A DNA stretch of 64,000 nt, from NCBI GenBank assembly GCA_910585955.1, contig CAJUGC010000009.1, forward strand, positions 39,111-103,110. Reading direction: 5' to 3'. Shown here in pieces: positions 1-8,355 of this stretch (within the stretch, counting starts at the first letter, position 1; every line of letters begins with the position of its first letter). The notes under the pieces are model-generated. The model made no database searches. It saw nothing but the letters and a program-made list of their open reading frames with translations, and had not been told where the DNA came from. A program made the position numbers and the translations under genes. This DNA is from an uncultured Christensenella sp. (lineage in GTDB: Bacteria > Bacillota > Clostridia > Christensenellales > Pumilibacteraceae).

Positions 1-206
1 GCGGAGCGAACGGGCAGGCAAGCGACATAGCTATACAGGCAGAGCACATTCTCAAGATAAAAAAGCGTATGAACACCATTCTCTCTAAGAACTGTAATCA
101 GCCGATTGAAAAAATCGAAAAAGATGTGGACAGAGATCATTATATGACGGCGGAAGAAGCGCTTAAGTACGGTTTGATCGATAGGGTTTTTGAAAAGAGA
201 ATATAA
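1..206 (+). CDS. clpP: ClpP protease subunit, C-terminal part
   Basis: The window opens inside this gene; codons run in frame from base 3 to the TAA at 204-206, giving 67 residues. The segment starts GANGQASDI and continues with IKKRMN, KIEKDVDRDHYMTAEEA and YGLIDRVFE, which is the typical ClpP C-terminus. The Asp of the Ser-His-Asp triad lies in the DVDRD stretch; the Ser and His lie upstream of the window. ClpP forms the barrel-shaped cytosolic peptidase that degrades proteins fed to it by ClpX, encoded 16 bases downstream. The clpP-clpX-lon-engB order is common in Firmicutes and supports the call. Confidence 0.93.
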   Translation, partial: GANGQASDIAIQAEHILKIKKRMNTILSKNCNQPIEKIEKDVDRDHYMTAEEALKYGLIDRVFEKRI

Positions 207-222
207 TCGGGAGTTTATTATA

Positions 223-1494
223 TTGAGTAAAAACGAAGAAAAAAACGAACAGCATTGTTCATTTTGCGGACGTTCGCGTTCCGATGTTCAAAATTTGATT
301 GAGTCGCCCGACAGCAGTATTTGTATTTGCGATCAGTGTGTTGCGATATGTGATAACATTTTGCAGCAAAGCAAGCAGAATTTGAAATCCGAGAATCCCA
401 AACTTCCCAAACCTACGGAGATCAAAAAGTATCTCGACGACTATATTGTCGGTCAGGACAGTGCTAAAAAGGTTCTCAGTGTTGCTGTGTACAATCACTA
501 TAAACGTGCGGGCTACAACATTTCTCATAAGGTCGGTTCTAAGAAAAAGAGCGGAATAGAGCTGAAAAAGAGCAATATTCTTCTTATGGGTCCTACGGGT
601 TGCGGAAAGACGTTGCTTGCTCAGACGCTTTCGCGTATTCTCGACGTGCCGTTCGCATCTTGCGACGCTACGACGCTCACCGAGGCCGGTTATGTCGGCG
701 AGGACGTAGAGAACGTCCTGTTGAAGCTTATTCAGAATGCAGACTACGATATCGAGCGGGCGCAAAGGGGCATAATCTATATAGACGAAATAGATAAGAT
801 TGCCCGTAAATCCGAGAATATGAGCATTACGCGTGACGTATCGGGCGAGGGCGTCCAACAGGCGCTTCTCAAAATAATTGAGAGCACTGTCGCAAATGTG
901 CCTCCTCAAGGCGGAAGAAAGCACCCGCAGCAGGAGTGTATCGCAATAGATACTACAAATATATTGTTTATTTTCGGCGGCGCATTTGTCGGACTCGATA
1001 AGATAATCGAAAAGAGAGCGGGAACATCCTCTCTCGGATTCGGCGGAAATCTCAAGACGGAGATTGTCGCAGATAATGCAAACGCTCTCGAAAGCGTGCA
1101 ACCGCAGGACCTTATAAAGTTCGGTCTGATACCGGAATTTGTCGGAAGACTGCCTATATATGTGAGCCTCAGTGCGTTGGATAAAGACGCTCTCGTCAAT
1201 ATCCTTACGAAGCCGAAGGACTGTCTTACAAAGCAGTATAAGACGCTGTTTGAGCTTGACGATATCGATTTGGAATTTACGGACGACGCTGTCGAGGCGA
1301 TTGCGGATAAGGCGATCGAACTCAAGACCGGTGCAAGAGGTTTGCGTGCGATTATGGAAAATACGATGCTCGATATTATGTACAGCGCGCCGGACGACAG
1401 CGAGATTCAGAAGGTCGTCATTACGGGCGAATGTCTGAAGGGCGGGAGTCCGACTGTCGTAAAGGGCAAGAAAGTCAAAAAGGAAATAGCATAA
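223..1494 (+). CDS. clpX: ClpX, ATP-dependent unfoldase of ClpXP
   Basis: AAA+ unfoldase that recognises substrates and threads them into ClpP. The start is the TTG at 223, because GGGAG at 209-213 lies 9 bases upstream and the product then begins MSKNEEKNEQHCSFCG like other ClpX proteins; an in-frame TTG at 190 has no such site. An N-terminal zinc-binding domain uses C12, C15, C36 and C39. Walker A is GPTGCGKT (about residues 122-130) and Walker B is IIYIDEID (about 184-191). The C-terminal small AAA+ domain contains TGARGLRAIME. At 423 residues the length is normal. It probably shares a transcript with clpP. Confidence 0.95.
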   Translation: MSKNEEKNEQHCSFCGRSRSDVQNLIESPDSSICICDQCVAICDNILQQSKQNLKSENPKLPKPTEIKKYLDDYIVGQDSAKKVLSVAVYNHYKRAGYNISHKVGSKKKSGIELKKSNILLMGPTGCGKTLLAQTLSRILDVPFASCDATTLTEAGYVGEDVENVLLKLIQNADYDIERAQRGIIYIDEIDKIARKSENMSITRDVSGEGVQQALLKIIESTVANVPPQGGRKHPQQECIAIDTTNILFIFGGAFVGLDKIIEKRAGTSSLGFGGNLKTEIVADNANALESVQPQDLIKFGLIPEFVGRLPIYVSLSALDKDALVNILTKPKDCLTKQYKTLFELDDIDLEFTDDAVEAIADKAIELKTGARGLRAIMENTMLDIMYSAPDDSEIQKVVITGECLKGGSPTVVKGKKVKKEIA

Positions 1495-1554
1495 ACCGAG
1501 ATTTAACAAGCTCCGAAAGTGTCATACTATACGGGTAAAGAGACGGGAGTGCAC

Positions 1555-3906
1555 ATGGACGAAAATTATACGGGCGACAATTTAATGAGCGAACAGATGA
1601 TAGTCCGGCAGAAAGACACCTATCAAATGGTGGTTCTGCGGGACGTTGTCGTATTTCCGGGGCAAAGTTATACGGTCGATGTCGGAAGAGATAAATCCAT
1701 TCTTGCGCTGAACCGCTCGCTTCAACTCGATCGTAACCTTTTCGTTGTTACGCAAAAGCACAGAAGCACTGCCAATCCTGCGCCGCAAGACATTTACCGC
1801 GTCGGTACTGTGGTGAGAGTAAAGCAGGTCATGAAGACAAACGGAGAACTTGTGCGCGCGGTTATAGAGGGAGTGGAACGCAAAGAAATCGACAGCTTCG
1901 TCACTATTCTTCCGTTTTACGAAGTTACTTTAAAGGACTTTGAGGAACGACAGTCCGACGAGATAATGCTTAAAGCCGTTCGTCGCAGTATTGTCGAGCA
2001 GCTTGACGAATATAAAAAGCTTGACGGAAAAGGTATGCTCGACTTGCAACTCGTGTCTATAGAAGGCGACCATGAGAGATTTGTGGCAGTTGCGGCAAAG
2101 GTGTTCTTTTCGGATTACAGACAGAAGCAAGAGTTGCTGTCGCTTGATTCCGAGTACAAACAGCTTGAAAGAATTTATGCGAAAATAATCGAGGAATGCG
2201 AATTGAAAGCCGTGGAAAAGAAGATAACGGCTAAAGTCCGCATGAATATAGACAAAAATCAAAAAGAGTATTACCTTCGCGAGCAAATCAAGGCAATGCG
2301 CGACGAACTCGGCGAAGGAGAGAGCGAGCTTGACGAATATCGCAAACGTCTCGAAGAAAAAAATCTTCCCGAGTATGCGAAGGAAAAGCTAACGAAAGAA
2401 CTCATGCGTCTCGAAAAAATGAGCGTGACTTCACCGGAGGCTGCGATAAGCCGCACATATATCGATACCGTCCTTACCATGCCTTGGAACGAAAAGACAG
2501 AGGACAATCTCGATTTGAAAAAAGCGGAGCAAATTCTCGACGAGGATCATTACGGGCTTGACAAGGTAAAAGAAAGAATAGTCGAATATCTTGCCGTTCA
2601 TCAACTTACGGAAAATCTCAAGTCGCCGATTCTTTGCTTCGTCGGACCGCCCGGTGTTGGAAAGACGTCGATTGTTGCGTCTATTGCGCGCGCAATAGAC
2701 AGAAAATTCGTAACTATGTCTCTCGGCGGAGTGCGAGACGAAGCGGAAATACGAGGTCATAGGCGCACTTACGTCGGCGCGCTTCCCGGTCGAATAGTTG
2801 CAGGAATGAATAATGCGGGCGTAGTAAATCCGGTGTTCCTTTTGGACGAAATCGACAAAATGACGTCTGATTTCAGGGGGGATCCCGCGAGCGCGATGCT
2901 TGAAGTGCTTGACCCGAATCAGAACAATCATTTTAACGATCATTATCTCGATATGCCTTACGATCTTTCCAAAGTCATGTTTGTTACTACGGCAAACACG
3001 GTGGAATCGATTCCTACGCCGCTACTCGACAGAATGGAGATTATCGAGCTATCGGGTTATACTTATGAAGAAAAGTTGCAGATAGCGAAACGCTATCTTT
3101 TGCCTAAGCAGATCGAGGCAAACGGACTTTCAAAATTAAAAGTGAGTGTTCCGGACGATGTGATGATGCACATTATTTCAAGTTATACTCGAGAGAGCGG
3201 AGTGAGAAATCTCGAACGAGAAATCGCGTCTGTTGCAAGAAAGCTTGCCGTTAAATATATAAACGGAGGCAAAGAGGCAAAATCGTTTAAAGTAAGCAAA
3301 AAAGATGTGGAGCGCTATCTCGGTGCGCCGCGCTATCATGACGATGTGATGAACGTCGAGGACGAAGTGGGTCTTGCTACGGGACTTGCCTGGACGAGTG
3401 TCGGCGGAGCTACATTGAATATAGAGGTGAGTCTTGTTGCGGATGGCAAAGGCGAAATAAAACTTACGGGCAGTCTCGGCGATGTTATGAAGGAATCCTG
3501 TCTCGCGGCGTTAACGGTTATACGCAGTCGCGCCGAAGAGTACGGCATTGATGCGGAAAAATTTACGAAATACGATTTGCATATTCATGTTCCCGAAGGC
3601 GCAACGCCGAAAGACGGTCCGAGCGCGGGAATAACCATTGCGACTGCTATATTGTCGGCGATGAGCGGACGTAAGGTGTCGAGAAACGTCGCTATGACGG
3701 GAGAAATAACATTGCGCGGAAAGGTGCTTGCAATAGGCGGACTAAAGGAAAAGTCGCTGGCGGCATTCAGAAGCGGCGTAAGAACCATAATTATTCCGTC
3801 GGAGAATAAGAAAGACGTGGCGGATTTGCCGACCGAAGTCAAGGATAATATGAAAATCGTCTATGCAAACGTGTTTGACGATGTTATCGAGACGGCGCTT
3901 ATATAA
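1555..3906 (+). CDS. lon: Lon ATP-dependent protease (LonA type)
   Basis: Single-chain AAA+ protease for damaged and regulatory proteins in the cytosol. Order: an N-terminal LON substrate domain (around VVLRDVVVFPGQ), a helical linker, an AAA+ module with Walker A GPPGVGKT (about residue 363) and Walker B FLLDEIDK, and a C-terminal Ser/Lys protease domain. The catalytic Ser is in PKDGPSAG (residue 690) and the Lys is in GGLKEK (about 733). The ATG at 1555 is preferred because GGGAG sits 5 bases upstream; an in-frame GTG at 1519 lacks a good site. A weak promoter (TTTAAC, 17 bases, TACTAT ending at 1530) may give it some transcription independent of clpX. 783 residues is usual for LonA. Confidence 0.95.
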   Translation: MDENYTGDNLMSEQMIVRQKDTYQMVVLRDVVVFPGQSYTVDVGRDKSILALNRSLQLDRNLFVVTQKHRSTANPAPQDIYRVGTVVRVKQVMKTNGELVRAVIEGVERKEIDSFVTILPFYEVTLKDFEERQSDEIMLKAVRRSIVEQLDEYKKLDGKGMLDLQLVSIEGDHERFVAVAAKVFFSDYRQKQELLSLDSEYKQLERIYAKIIEECELKAVEKKITAKVRMNIDKNQKEYYLREQIKAMRDELGEGESELDEYRKRLEEKNLPEYAKEKLTKELMRLEKMSVTSPEAAISRTYIDTVLTMPWNEKTEDNLDLKKAEQILDEDHYGLDKVKERIVEYLAVHQLTENLKSPILCFVGPPGVGKTSIVASIARAIDRKFVTMSLGGVRDEAEIRGHRRTYVGALPGRIVAGMNNAGVVNPVFLLDEIDKMTSDFRGDPASAMLEVLDPNQNNHFNDHYLDMPYDLSKVMFVTTANTVESIPTPLLDRMEIIELSGYTYEEKLQIAKRYLLPKQIEANGLSKLKVSVPDDVMMHIISSYTRESGVRNLEREIASVARKLAVKYINGGKEAKSFKVSKKDVERYLGAPRYHDDVMNVEDEVGLATGLAWTSVGGATLNIEVSLVADGKGEIKLTGSLGDVMKESCLAALTVIRSRAEEYGIDAEKFTKYDLHIHVPEGATPKDGPSAGITIATAILSAMSGRKVSRNVAMTGEITLRGKVLAIGGLKEKSLAAFRSGVRTIIIPSENKKDVADLPTEVKDNMKIVYANVFDDVIETALI

Positions 3907-3935
3907 ATACAAGTCTTATTGCAAAGGAGAAAAGC

Positions 3936-4565
3936 GTGAAAATCAAAAATGCACGATTTGTGATAAGCATATCCGATGCGAAGAAGTACTCGGAAGCGAT
4001 CAAGGGGACGAATTCCAAAGAAATATGCGTGGTCGGACGCTCGAATGTGGGTAAGTCCTCTTTCATCAATATGCTTGCGGGACAGAAAAAGCTTGCCAAG
4101 ACGTCGTCAACTCCAGGAAGAACGCGGCTTATAAACTTGTTTTCGTTCAATGACGGTGAATTTATCTTGACCGATTTACCCGGGTACGGTTATGCTGCGG
4201 CTTCCAAAATCGAGAAAAAAAAGTGGGGCGGACTTATAGAAGGGTATCTTCAAAGTACGGACAGGCTTGTACGAACGTTGCTTCTTATAGACAGCAGACA
4301 TGAGCCTACTGCGCTCGATAAGCAGATGGCGCAATATCTGTATTATTACAAGCTGCCGTTTACCGTAATAGCCACGAAAACGGATAAGTTATCAAAAAGC
4401 AAGGTCGGTGCGGCGGTTCAGCAGATTGCTACGGCGCTTGCTATAGGAAGAGACGACATAATTCCGGTGTCTGCTCAAAGCGGATACGGAAAAGAAGAAG
4501 TTTTAAATCTTATTGATCGTTGCCTATCGGTTTTTGCCGAAGACAACGATGAATCGGAAGAATAG
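3936..4565 (+). CDS. engB: EngB/YsxC ribosome-biogenesis GTPase
   Basis: Small circularly ordered GTPase needed for assembly of the large ribosomal subunit. G1 is GRSNVGKSS, G3 is DLPGYGYA and G4 is TKTDK; the switch region STPGRTR is typical of the YihA/YsxC family. The start is the GTG at 3936, with AAAGGAG 6-7 bases upstream. It follows lon after 29 bases, a placement common in Firmicutes, and probably shares the clpPX-lon transcript. 209 residues, normal length, with an acidic tail DNDESEE. Confidence 0.95.
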   Translation: MKIKNARFVISISDAKKYSEAIKGTNSKEICVVGRSNVGKSSFINMLAGQKKLAKTSSTPGRTRLINLFSFNDGEFILTDLPGYGYAAASKIEKKKWGGLIEGYLQSTDRLVRTLLLIDSRHEPTALDKQMAQYLYYYKLPFTVIATKTDKLSKSKVGAAVQQIATALAIGRDDIIPVSAQSGYGKEEVLNLIDRCLSVFAEDNDESEE

Positions 4566-4579
4566 TATAACATAGAATT

Positions 4580-4620
4580 ACCTTTCGGCATATACATTTA
4601 CAAATGTCGGGAGGTTTTTT
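4580..4620 (+). terminator. Terminator-like hairpin that contains the next gene's Shine-Dalgarno
   Basis: A 12-pair stem (4580-4591 with 4604-4615, three G-U pairs) is followed by six T and then directly by the ATG at 4621. It looks like an intrinsic terminator for the clpP-engB unit. The right arm also holds GGGAGG, the only Shine-Dalgarno for the next gene. The hairpin could therefore both end most transcripts and mask the start of translation on those that read through. The same layout recurs at 54132-54166. Confidence 0.6.
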
Positions 4621-5217
4621 ATGGCAAATTATAAGGCGATAGGTTGTATTTCGGGCAATCCGCTTAACGGTTTATGCGAAAGAATGTGTTTGCACGTCGA
4701 AACGGTGACGGACGCTTGCAGGGCAAGACGGGATAATCAGACGGCTACCGTCGTACTTAGCGATTTGCCGTCGGGCGCGCCCTTTACCTTTGTGGACGCT
4801 TCCGAAACCGGAGATGTGTCTTTCGTAGTGGATAGTACCTGCATTTCGAACGGGGATTGCAGACGTGTGCGCGGAAGATTGAGAGTGACGTTAAACGTAC
4901 GCTTTACCGATGCAAACGGAAATTGCGGGTGTGCAAGCGGAGTTTTGGAATTGGCGCGGGATCTGTCCTTGCGAGTTCCTACAGACAACGGAGCAAATTA
5001 TCGCTTTGATGCGGATGCCGTGCTTGTGTGCACCAACGGAGCTTTCATTTCTGACAGCGCGGTGTCGCTTTCATATTGTATCGTCGAGACATATCGCGTG
5101 CTTATGATCGCAGACGTGCTTGTGCCGACATACGGCTTTGCGGTTTATCCGGATTGCACCGAGTGCGACGGTTGCGCGGAGCTCTTGAACAACAGGATAT
5201 TTCCCGAAAGGAGATAA
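4621..5217 (+). CDS. Cys-rich protein of unknown function
   Basis: I do not recognise this gene with confidence. The 198-residue product has no signal peptide or membrane segment and contains over a dozen Cys, including CERMC near the N-terminus, C-x-C in the middle (NCGCAS) and CTECDGC near the C-terminus. The segment MCLHVETVTDACR followed by a beta-rich stretch resembles small uncharacterised Clostridia proteins that start with a Cys cluster and a 'V-x-D-x-C' motif. That is only an impression. The ATG at 4621 follows GGGAGG inside a hairpin and a run of T. It sits alone between engB and a gene with its own promoter. Confidence 0.75.
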   Translation: MANYKAIGCISGNPLNGLCERMCLHVETVTDACRARRDNQTATVVLSDLPSGAPFTFVDASETGDVSFVVDSTCISNGDCRRVRGRLRVTLNVRFTDANGNCGCASGVLELARDLSLRVPTDNGANYRFDADAVLVCTNGAFISDSAVSLSYCIVETYRVLMIADVLVPTYGFAVYPDCTECDGCAELLNNRIFPERR

Positions 5218-5223
5218 AATCAT

Positions 5224-5252
5224 TTGCAAAAATTTATACGATTTGATATAAT
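5224..5252 (+). promoter_or_regulatory. Sigma-A-type promoter, leaderless start
   Basis: TTGCAA (5224-5229), 17 bases, TATAAT (5247-5252). Only 6 bases separate the -10 box from the ATG at 5259, so transcription should begin at or next to the start codon. No Shine-Dalgarno is present. Confidence 0.75.
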
Positions 5253-5258
5253 CGAAAT

Positions 5259-5954
5259 ATGAGAATTTTTGCAATCAGCGACTTACATCTTTCGATCAAT
5301 AACCCTAAGCCCATGGATATATTCGGTCATGCATGGGATAATTATCTCGATGTCATAACATCCGATTGGAAGGCAAAAGTCGGTCCAGAAGACGTAGTGC
5401 TGATTGCAGGAGACATCAGTTGGGCAATGTATCTGGAAAACGCAAAAGCCGATATCGATTTTATTGCGTCTCTTCCGGGAAATAAAATTATTTTGCGCGG
5501 AAACCATGATTATTGGTGGAAATCGATATCCGCCGTGCGGACAATGTTGCCGAACCGAATGTTTGCGCTTCAAAACGACGCCGTCAAAATCGGCAATGTC
5601 GTATTTTGCGGCAGTCGCGGTTGGACGGTGCCGGACGGTAAGGCGCAGACGGACGAAGATAAAAAAATATTCGACAGAGAAGTGATCAGAATGGGATTGT
5701 CTCTCGCGGACGCCGAAAAGAAAAGAGGGGAGACGGATAAGCTTATTGCCATGATACATTATCCGCCGTTTAATGTGAGAGCGGAGTCGTCTCAGTTTAC
5801 GCAACTTTTCGAGCGAAACAATGTGAACGCCGTGATTTACGGGCATTTGCACGGAGCGAGTCGCGCGGAAAGGTTTATGAAAACGAACGGTATAGAATAT
5901 TATTTGACCTCCTGCGACATGGTGGGAAACCGTCTTGTGGAAATTTCTGTTTAA
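5259..5954 (+). CDS. Calcineurin-like metallophosphoesterase
   Basis: Two-metal phosphoesterase with all signature blocks: DLHL (D8, H10), GDISW, GNHDYWW, an IHYPP histidine and GHLHG. The arrangement and the 231-residue length match a Firmicutes family annotated as metallophosphoesterase or serine/threonine phosphatase-like. The physiological substrate cannot be told from sequence. There is no signal peptide, so it should be cytosolic. The ATG at 5259 lies 6 bases after a -10 box with no ribosome binding site, suggesting a leaderless mRNA. A shared terminator with the convergent ridA follows. Confidence 0.88.
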   Translation: MRIFAISDLHLSINNPKPMDIFGHAWDNYLDVITSDWKAKVGPEDVVLIAGDISWAMYLENAKADIDFIASLPGNKIILRGNHDYWWKSISAVRTMLPNRMFALQNDAVKIGNVVFCGSRGWTVPDGKAQTDEDKKIFDREVIRMGLSLADAEKKRGETDKLIAMIHYPPFNVRAESSQFTQLFERNNVNAVIYGHLHGASRAERFMKTNGIEYYLTSCDMVGNRLVEISV

Positions 5955-5985
5955 CTGTTTTGAAGGCGTATAAGATTTGGAGTTT

Positions 5986-6018
5986 AAAAAAACAAGGCTT
6001 TAAAAGCCCTGTTTTTTT
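5986..6018. terminator. Bidirectional terminator between phosphoesterase and ridA
   Basis: A-rich left flank, a stem formed by CAAGGCTT and AAGCCCTG (one mismatch) and a run of seven T. The A run on one side and T run on the other let it work in both directions. It overlaps the ridA stop codon. Confidence 0.8.
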
Positions 6019-6403
6019 ATTTATATGCGATTACTTCGATTTCCACTGCTGCTCCTGCCGGCAGCGCCGCTACTTGCACGCAAGATCGAGCAGGCGGGTC
6101 GCAAGAGAAATGATGCGCGTATTCTTCATTCACAATCGCAAAGTCGTTTATGTCGGTTAAATACACGGTAGTTTTAACGATATTTTCCGTTGTCATTCCT
6201 TGGCTTGAAAGGATCGCGTTCAAATTGTCGAAGATTTGCGCGGTTTGTTTTTTAACGTCTCCGTTTATGAGTTGTCCGGTTGCGGGGTCTAATGCTATTT
6301 GTCCCGAAAAATAAAACGTCTCATGATTTTTTACGGCTATACCTTGGCTGTATGGTCCGAGTGCTTTCGGCGCTTTGCTTGTGCAGATTACTTCTTTATT
6401 CAT
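6017..6403 (-). CDS. ridA: RidA family enamine/imine deaminase
   Basis: Hydrolyses reactive 2-aminoacrylate and 2-aminocrotonate released by PLP enzymes. The 128-residue product has the usual LGPYSQ, FSGQI, NLNAIL and ARSCVQVAALP motifs; the Arg of PARSC is the conserved catalytic Arg. It lies 9 bases downstream of the threonine dehydratase gene on the same strand and must share its transcript. That fits the chemistry: the dehydratase makes the intermediate that RidA removes. AGGAG upstream of the ATG supports the start. Confidence 0.95.
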   Translation of the reverse strand: MNKEVICTSKAPKALGPYSQGIAVKNHETFYFSGQIALDPATGQLINGDVKKQTAQIFDNLNAILSSQGMTTENIVKTTVYLTDINDFAIVNEEYAHHFSCDPPARSCVQVAALPAGAAVEIEVIAYK

Positions 6404-6412
6404 GGCTGCTCC

Positions 6413-7633
6413 TTAAATAAAAAATTTGTTACTTTCGAATTCGATGTTATAGCCCTCCGACTCGAGTTGCTCTAACAGTCTTTTGCCGTGCTCGACGCCG
6501 CTGACCTCGCAAGCAATGTGAAGTATGGTTTCGGAAAGTTGGAGTTCCGGACTCATGCGGTCATACTGTACGGAAATTATATTTGCGTTGTTGACTCCCA
6601 TTATTCGTGCGAACTGCTCGAGTGCGCCGGGCTTGTCTGTGAGCAAAACGGAAAATTTCATTTGTCGTCCGCGGCTTACGAGACCTTTCTCGATGATTTT
6701 GTGAATGAAACCCACATCGATATTGCCGCCGGAAAGCACGCAAGCAGCGCTTTTACCGACGAGATTTGCTCTGCCGGATAAAGCAAGAGCAAGGGAAGTG
6801 GCGCCTGCCGGTTCGACGACTTGTTTGGTTCGTTCTATAAGTTGAATAATTGTCGAAGCAATCTCTTCGTCTGTTACGGTAAGCATTTCATCCACATATT
6901 GATTTATAAGTTCCATTGTAAGCTTACCGGGAGTTTTAACGGCAATGCCGTCGGCAATGGTAAATATTTTTTCGGCAGTTACAAGTCTTTTTTCGTTAAA
7001 CGAACGCACTATGGAATCTGCTCGGTTTGCCTGTACTCCTATTACTTTGATTTTCGGATTGATATTTTTTACGGTAAACGCTATTCCTGCGAGAAGTCCT
7101 CCGCCGCCTGCCGGTACAATTACCGAGTCGAGATCGGGTCTGTCCGACAGAAGCTCTAAAGCCACGGTGCCTTGTCCTGCAATTATATCTTCGTCGTCGA
7201 AAGGGTGCACAAACGCAGCGCCTTTTTCGTCTACTATTTCGAGGGCTTTTTTGTAAGCGTCGTCGTACAGATCTCCGTGCAACACGACTTTTGCTCCGTA
7301 ATTTTCGGTTGCGGAAACTTTGGCGATGGGAGTGCTTTTCGGCATTACTATGATTGCTTCCATACCACGTTCTTTTGCCGCGTAAGCCACTCCTTGAGCA
7401 TGGTTGCCCGCGCTTGAAGCGACTACGCATCTTGTGTCGCCGACTTCGTCGAGTATGGCAATCTTGTTGTACGCGCCTCTGACTTTGAAAGAACCTGTTT
7501 TTTGTAGGTTCTCGCACTTGAGATAAATTTCGCTTCCGCTGATCTTGGAAAAAGTGAGCGAATGTTCGAGATTTGTATGGTGAACCGTTTTATCCAAACG
7601 CTTTTGCGCGTCGTACACTTGAAATAAGTTCAT
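6413..7633 (-). CDS. ilvA: Threonine dehydratase with ACT domain
   Basis: PLP enzyme converting threonine to 2-oxobutanoate and ammonia. The PLP Lys is in TGSFKVRGA, the phosphate-binding glycine loop is PAGGGGLLAG, and SSAGNHAQG is also present. The last 80 or so residues (KFSVLLTDKPGALEQFA onward) form one ACT domain, as in the roughly 400-residue TdcB/short IlvA class. ilvA and tdcB roles cannot be separated here. The start is the ATG read leftward from 7633, preceded by GGAG; longer in-frame extensions would run through the promoter. A consensus promoter lies at 7662-7690. Confidence 0.92.
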   Translation of the reverse strand: MNLFQVYDAQKRLDKTVHHTNLEHSLTFSKISGSEIYLKCENLQKTGSFKVRGAYNKIAILDEVGDTRCVVASSAGNHAQGVAYAAKERGMEAIIVMPKSTPIAKVSATENYGAKVVLHGDLYDDAYKKALEIVDEKGAAFVHPFDDEDIIAGQGTVALELLSDRPDLDSVIVPAGGGGLLAGIAFTVKNINPKIKVIGVQANRADSIVRSFNEKRLVTAEKIFTIADGIAVKTPGKLTMELINQYVDEMLTVTDEEIASTIIQLIERTKQVVEPAGATSLALALSGRANLVGKSAACVLSGGNIDVGFIHKIIEKGLVSRGRQMKFSVLLTDKPGALEQFARIMGVNNANIISVQYDRMSPELQLSETILHIACEVSGVEHGKRLLEQLESEGYNIEFESNKFFI

Positions 7634-7661
7634 ATTATAGTCTCCGTAAAAATATGTTTGT

Positions 7662-7690
7662 ATTATACCGCAGGACACTTTATTTGTCAA
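7662..7690 (-). promoter_or_regulatory. Consensus sigma-A promoter of ilvA-ridA
   Basis: On the - strand: TTGACA (7690-7685), 17 bases, TATAAT (7667-7662). Both hexamers match the consensus. The mRNA would start near 7655, about 20 bases before the ATG. Confidence 0.9.
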
Positions 7691-7790
7691 CCGCTTTAGC
7701 GCAGAGAAGCGCATTGAGTAGTACTCACGGCGTACCGCATTGATAGTAGATATGGATAAAAAATTATATAAAAAGGAGCTTTTTTTATGT

Positions 7791-7820
7791 AAAGTGGGCA
7801 AAAATGGTTGCTTTTGGTCA
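7791..7820 (+). promoter_or_regulatory. Putative MraZ operator (three boxes, 10-bp period)
   Basis: Three TGG-containing boxes start at 7791, 7801 and 7811 (AAAGTGG, AAAATGG, CTTTTGG) with exact 10-bp phasing. MraZ proteins are known to bind direct TGG-type repeats at this period upstream of their own operon. The array overlaps the -35 element at 7808-7813, so bound MraZ would block the promoter. Confidence 0.6.
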
Positions 7821-7836
7821 AAGTATATGCTATAAT
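7808..7836 (+). promoter_or_regulatory. Sigma-A-type promoter of the mraZ operon
   Basis: TTGCTT (7808-7813), 17 bases, TATAAT (7831-7836). The predicted transcript starts near 7843 and has a leader of about 48 bases ending in a strong AAGGAGG at 7876-7882. The 100 bases upstream to the ilvA promoter hold no gene apart from an ATG-TAA start-stop pair behind AAAGGAG at 7772-7778. Confidence 0.7.
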
Positions 7837-7890
7837 TATAGCGTAATCGATACCAAATGTCGATTTATAATCTTTAAGGAGGCTTTCGCT

Positions 7891-8355
7891 ATGATTCTTG
7901 TAGGAACATATCGTCATCAGATCGACGAGAACGGCAGATTTCGCGTACCCGCGAAGTTTAAAAAAGCCTTCGATATTAAAGATAAAAAGGACAAAAAATC
8001 CGACGAAGAAGAAGAGAAGTTCCCGTTTATAATGAAAGGAACGAACGACTGTTTATTCATGTATCCCGCGGACATAGCGGAAAAATTATTTTTCGGTCAG
8101 TTCAGCGAATACGGATTTACAAGCGAAGAGGAAATCGCAAAGATGAGAGATTACACTGCGGAATCCGCATGGGCGGAACCCGATTCGCAGGGGCGAATAC
8201 TTATCAATGACGATCTTCTCAAATCGGTTGGCATAGAGAAAGATATCGTTTCCGTTGGCGTCTATAACCATGTGGAAATATGGAGCGAAAAGAAGTGGAA
8301 CGAATATCTCGAAAAGCGTAAATCGTCGAAGAACACGGAGCATTCGAATCAATGA
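7891..8355 (+). CDS. mraZ: MraZ, transcriptional regulator of the dcw cluster
   Basis: AbrB-like DNA-binding protein that heads division and cell-wall clusters and represses them. Two SpoVT/AbrB half-domains are visible: the first around YRHQIDENGRFRVPAKFK, the second around DSQGRILI and VGVYNHVEIWSEKKW. An insertion rich in Lys and Glu (about residues 31-47) separates parts of the first half and makes the protein slightly long at 154 residues. The ATG at 7891 follows AAGGAGG by 8 bases; the frame is open further upstream but across the promoter. Three candidate binding boxes lie upstream. Confidence 0.93.
   Translation: MILVGTYRHQIDENGRFRVPAKFKKAFDIKDKKDKKSDEEEEKFPFIMKGTNDCLFMYPADIAEKLFFGQFSEYGFTSEEEIAKMRDYTAESAWAEPDSQGRILINDDLLKSVGIEKDIVSVGVYNHVEIWSEKKWNEYLEKRKSSKNTEHSNQ

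Noticed and set aside
259..1509. 416-codon open frame on the - strand opposite clpX
   Set aside because: It lies fully inside clpX, has no ribosome binding site and encodes no recognisable protein. Strong codon bias keeps the opposite frame open.
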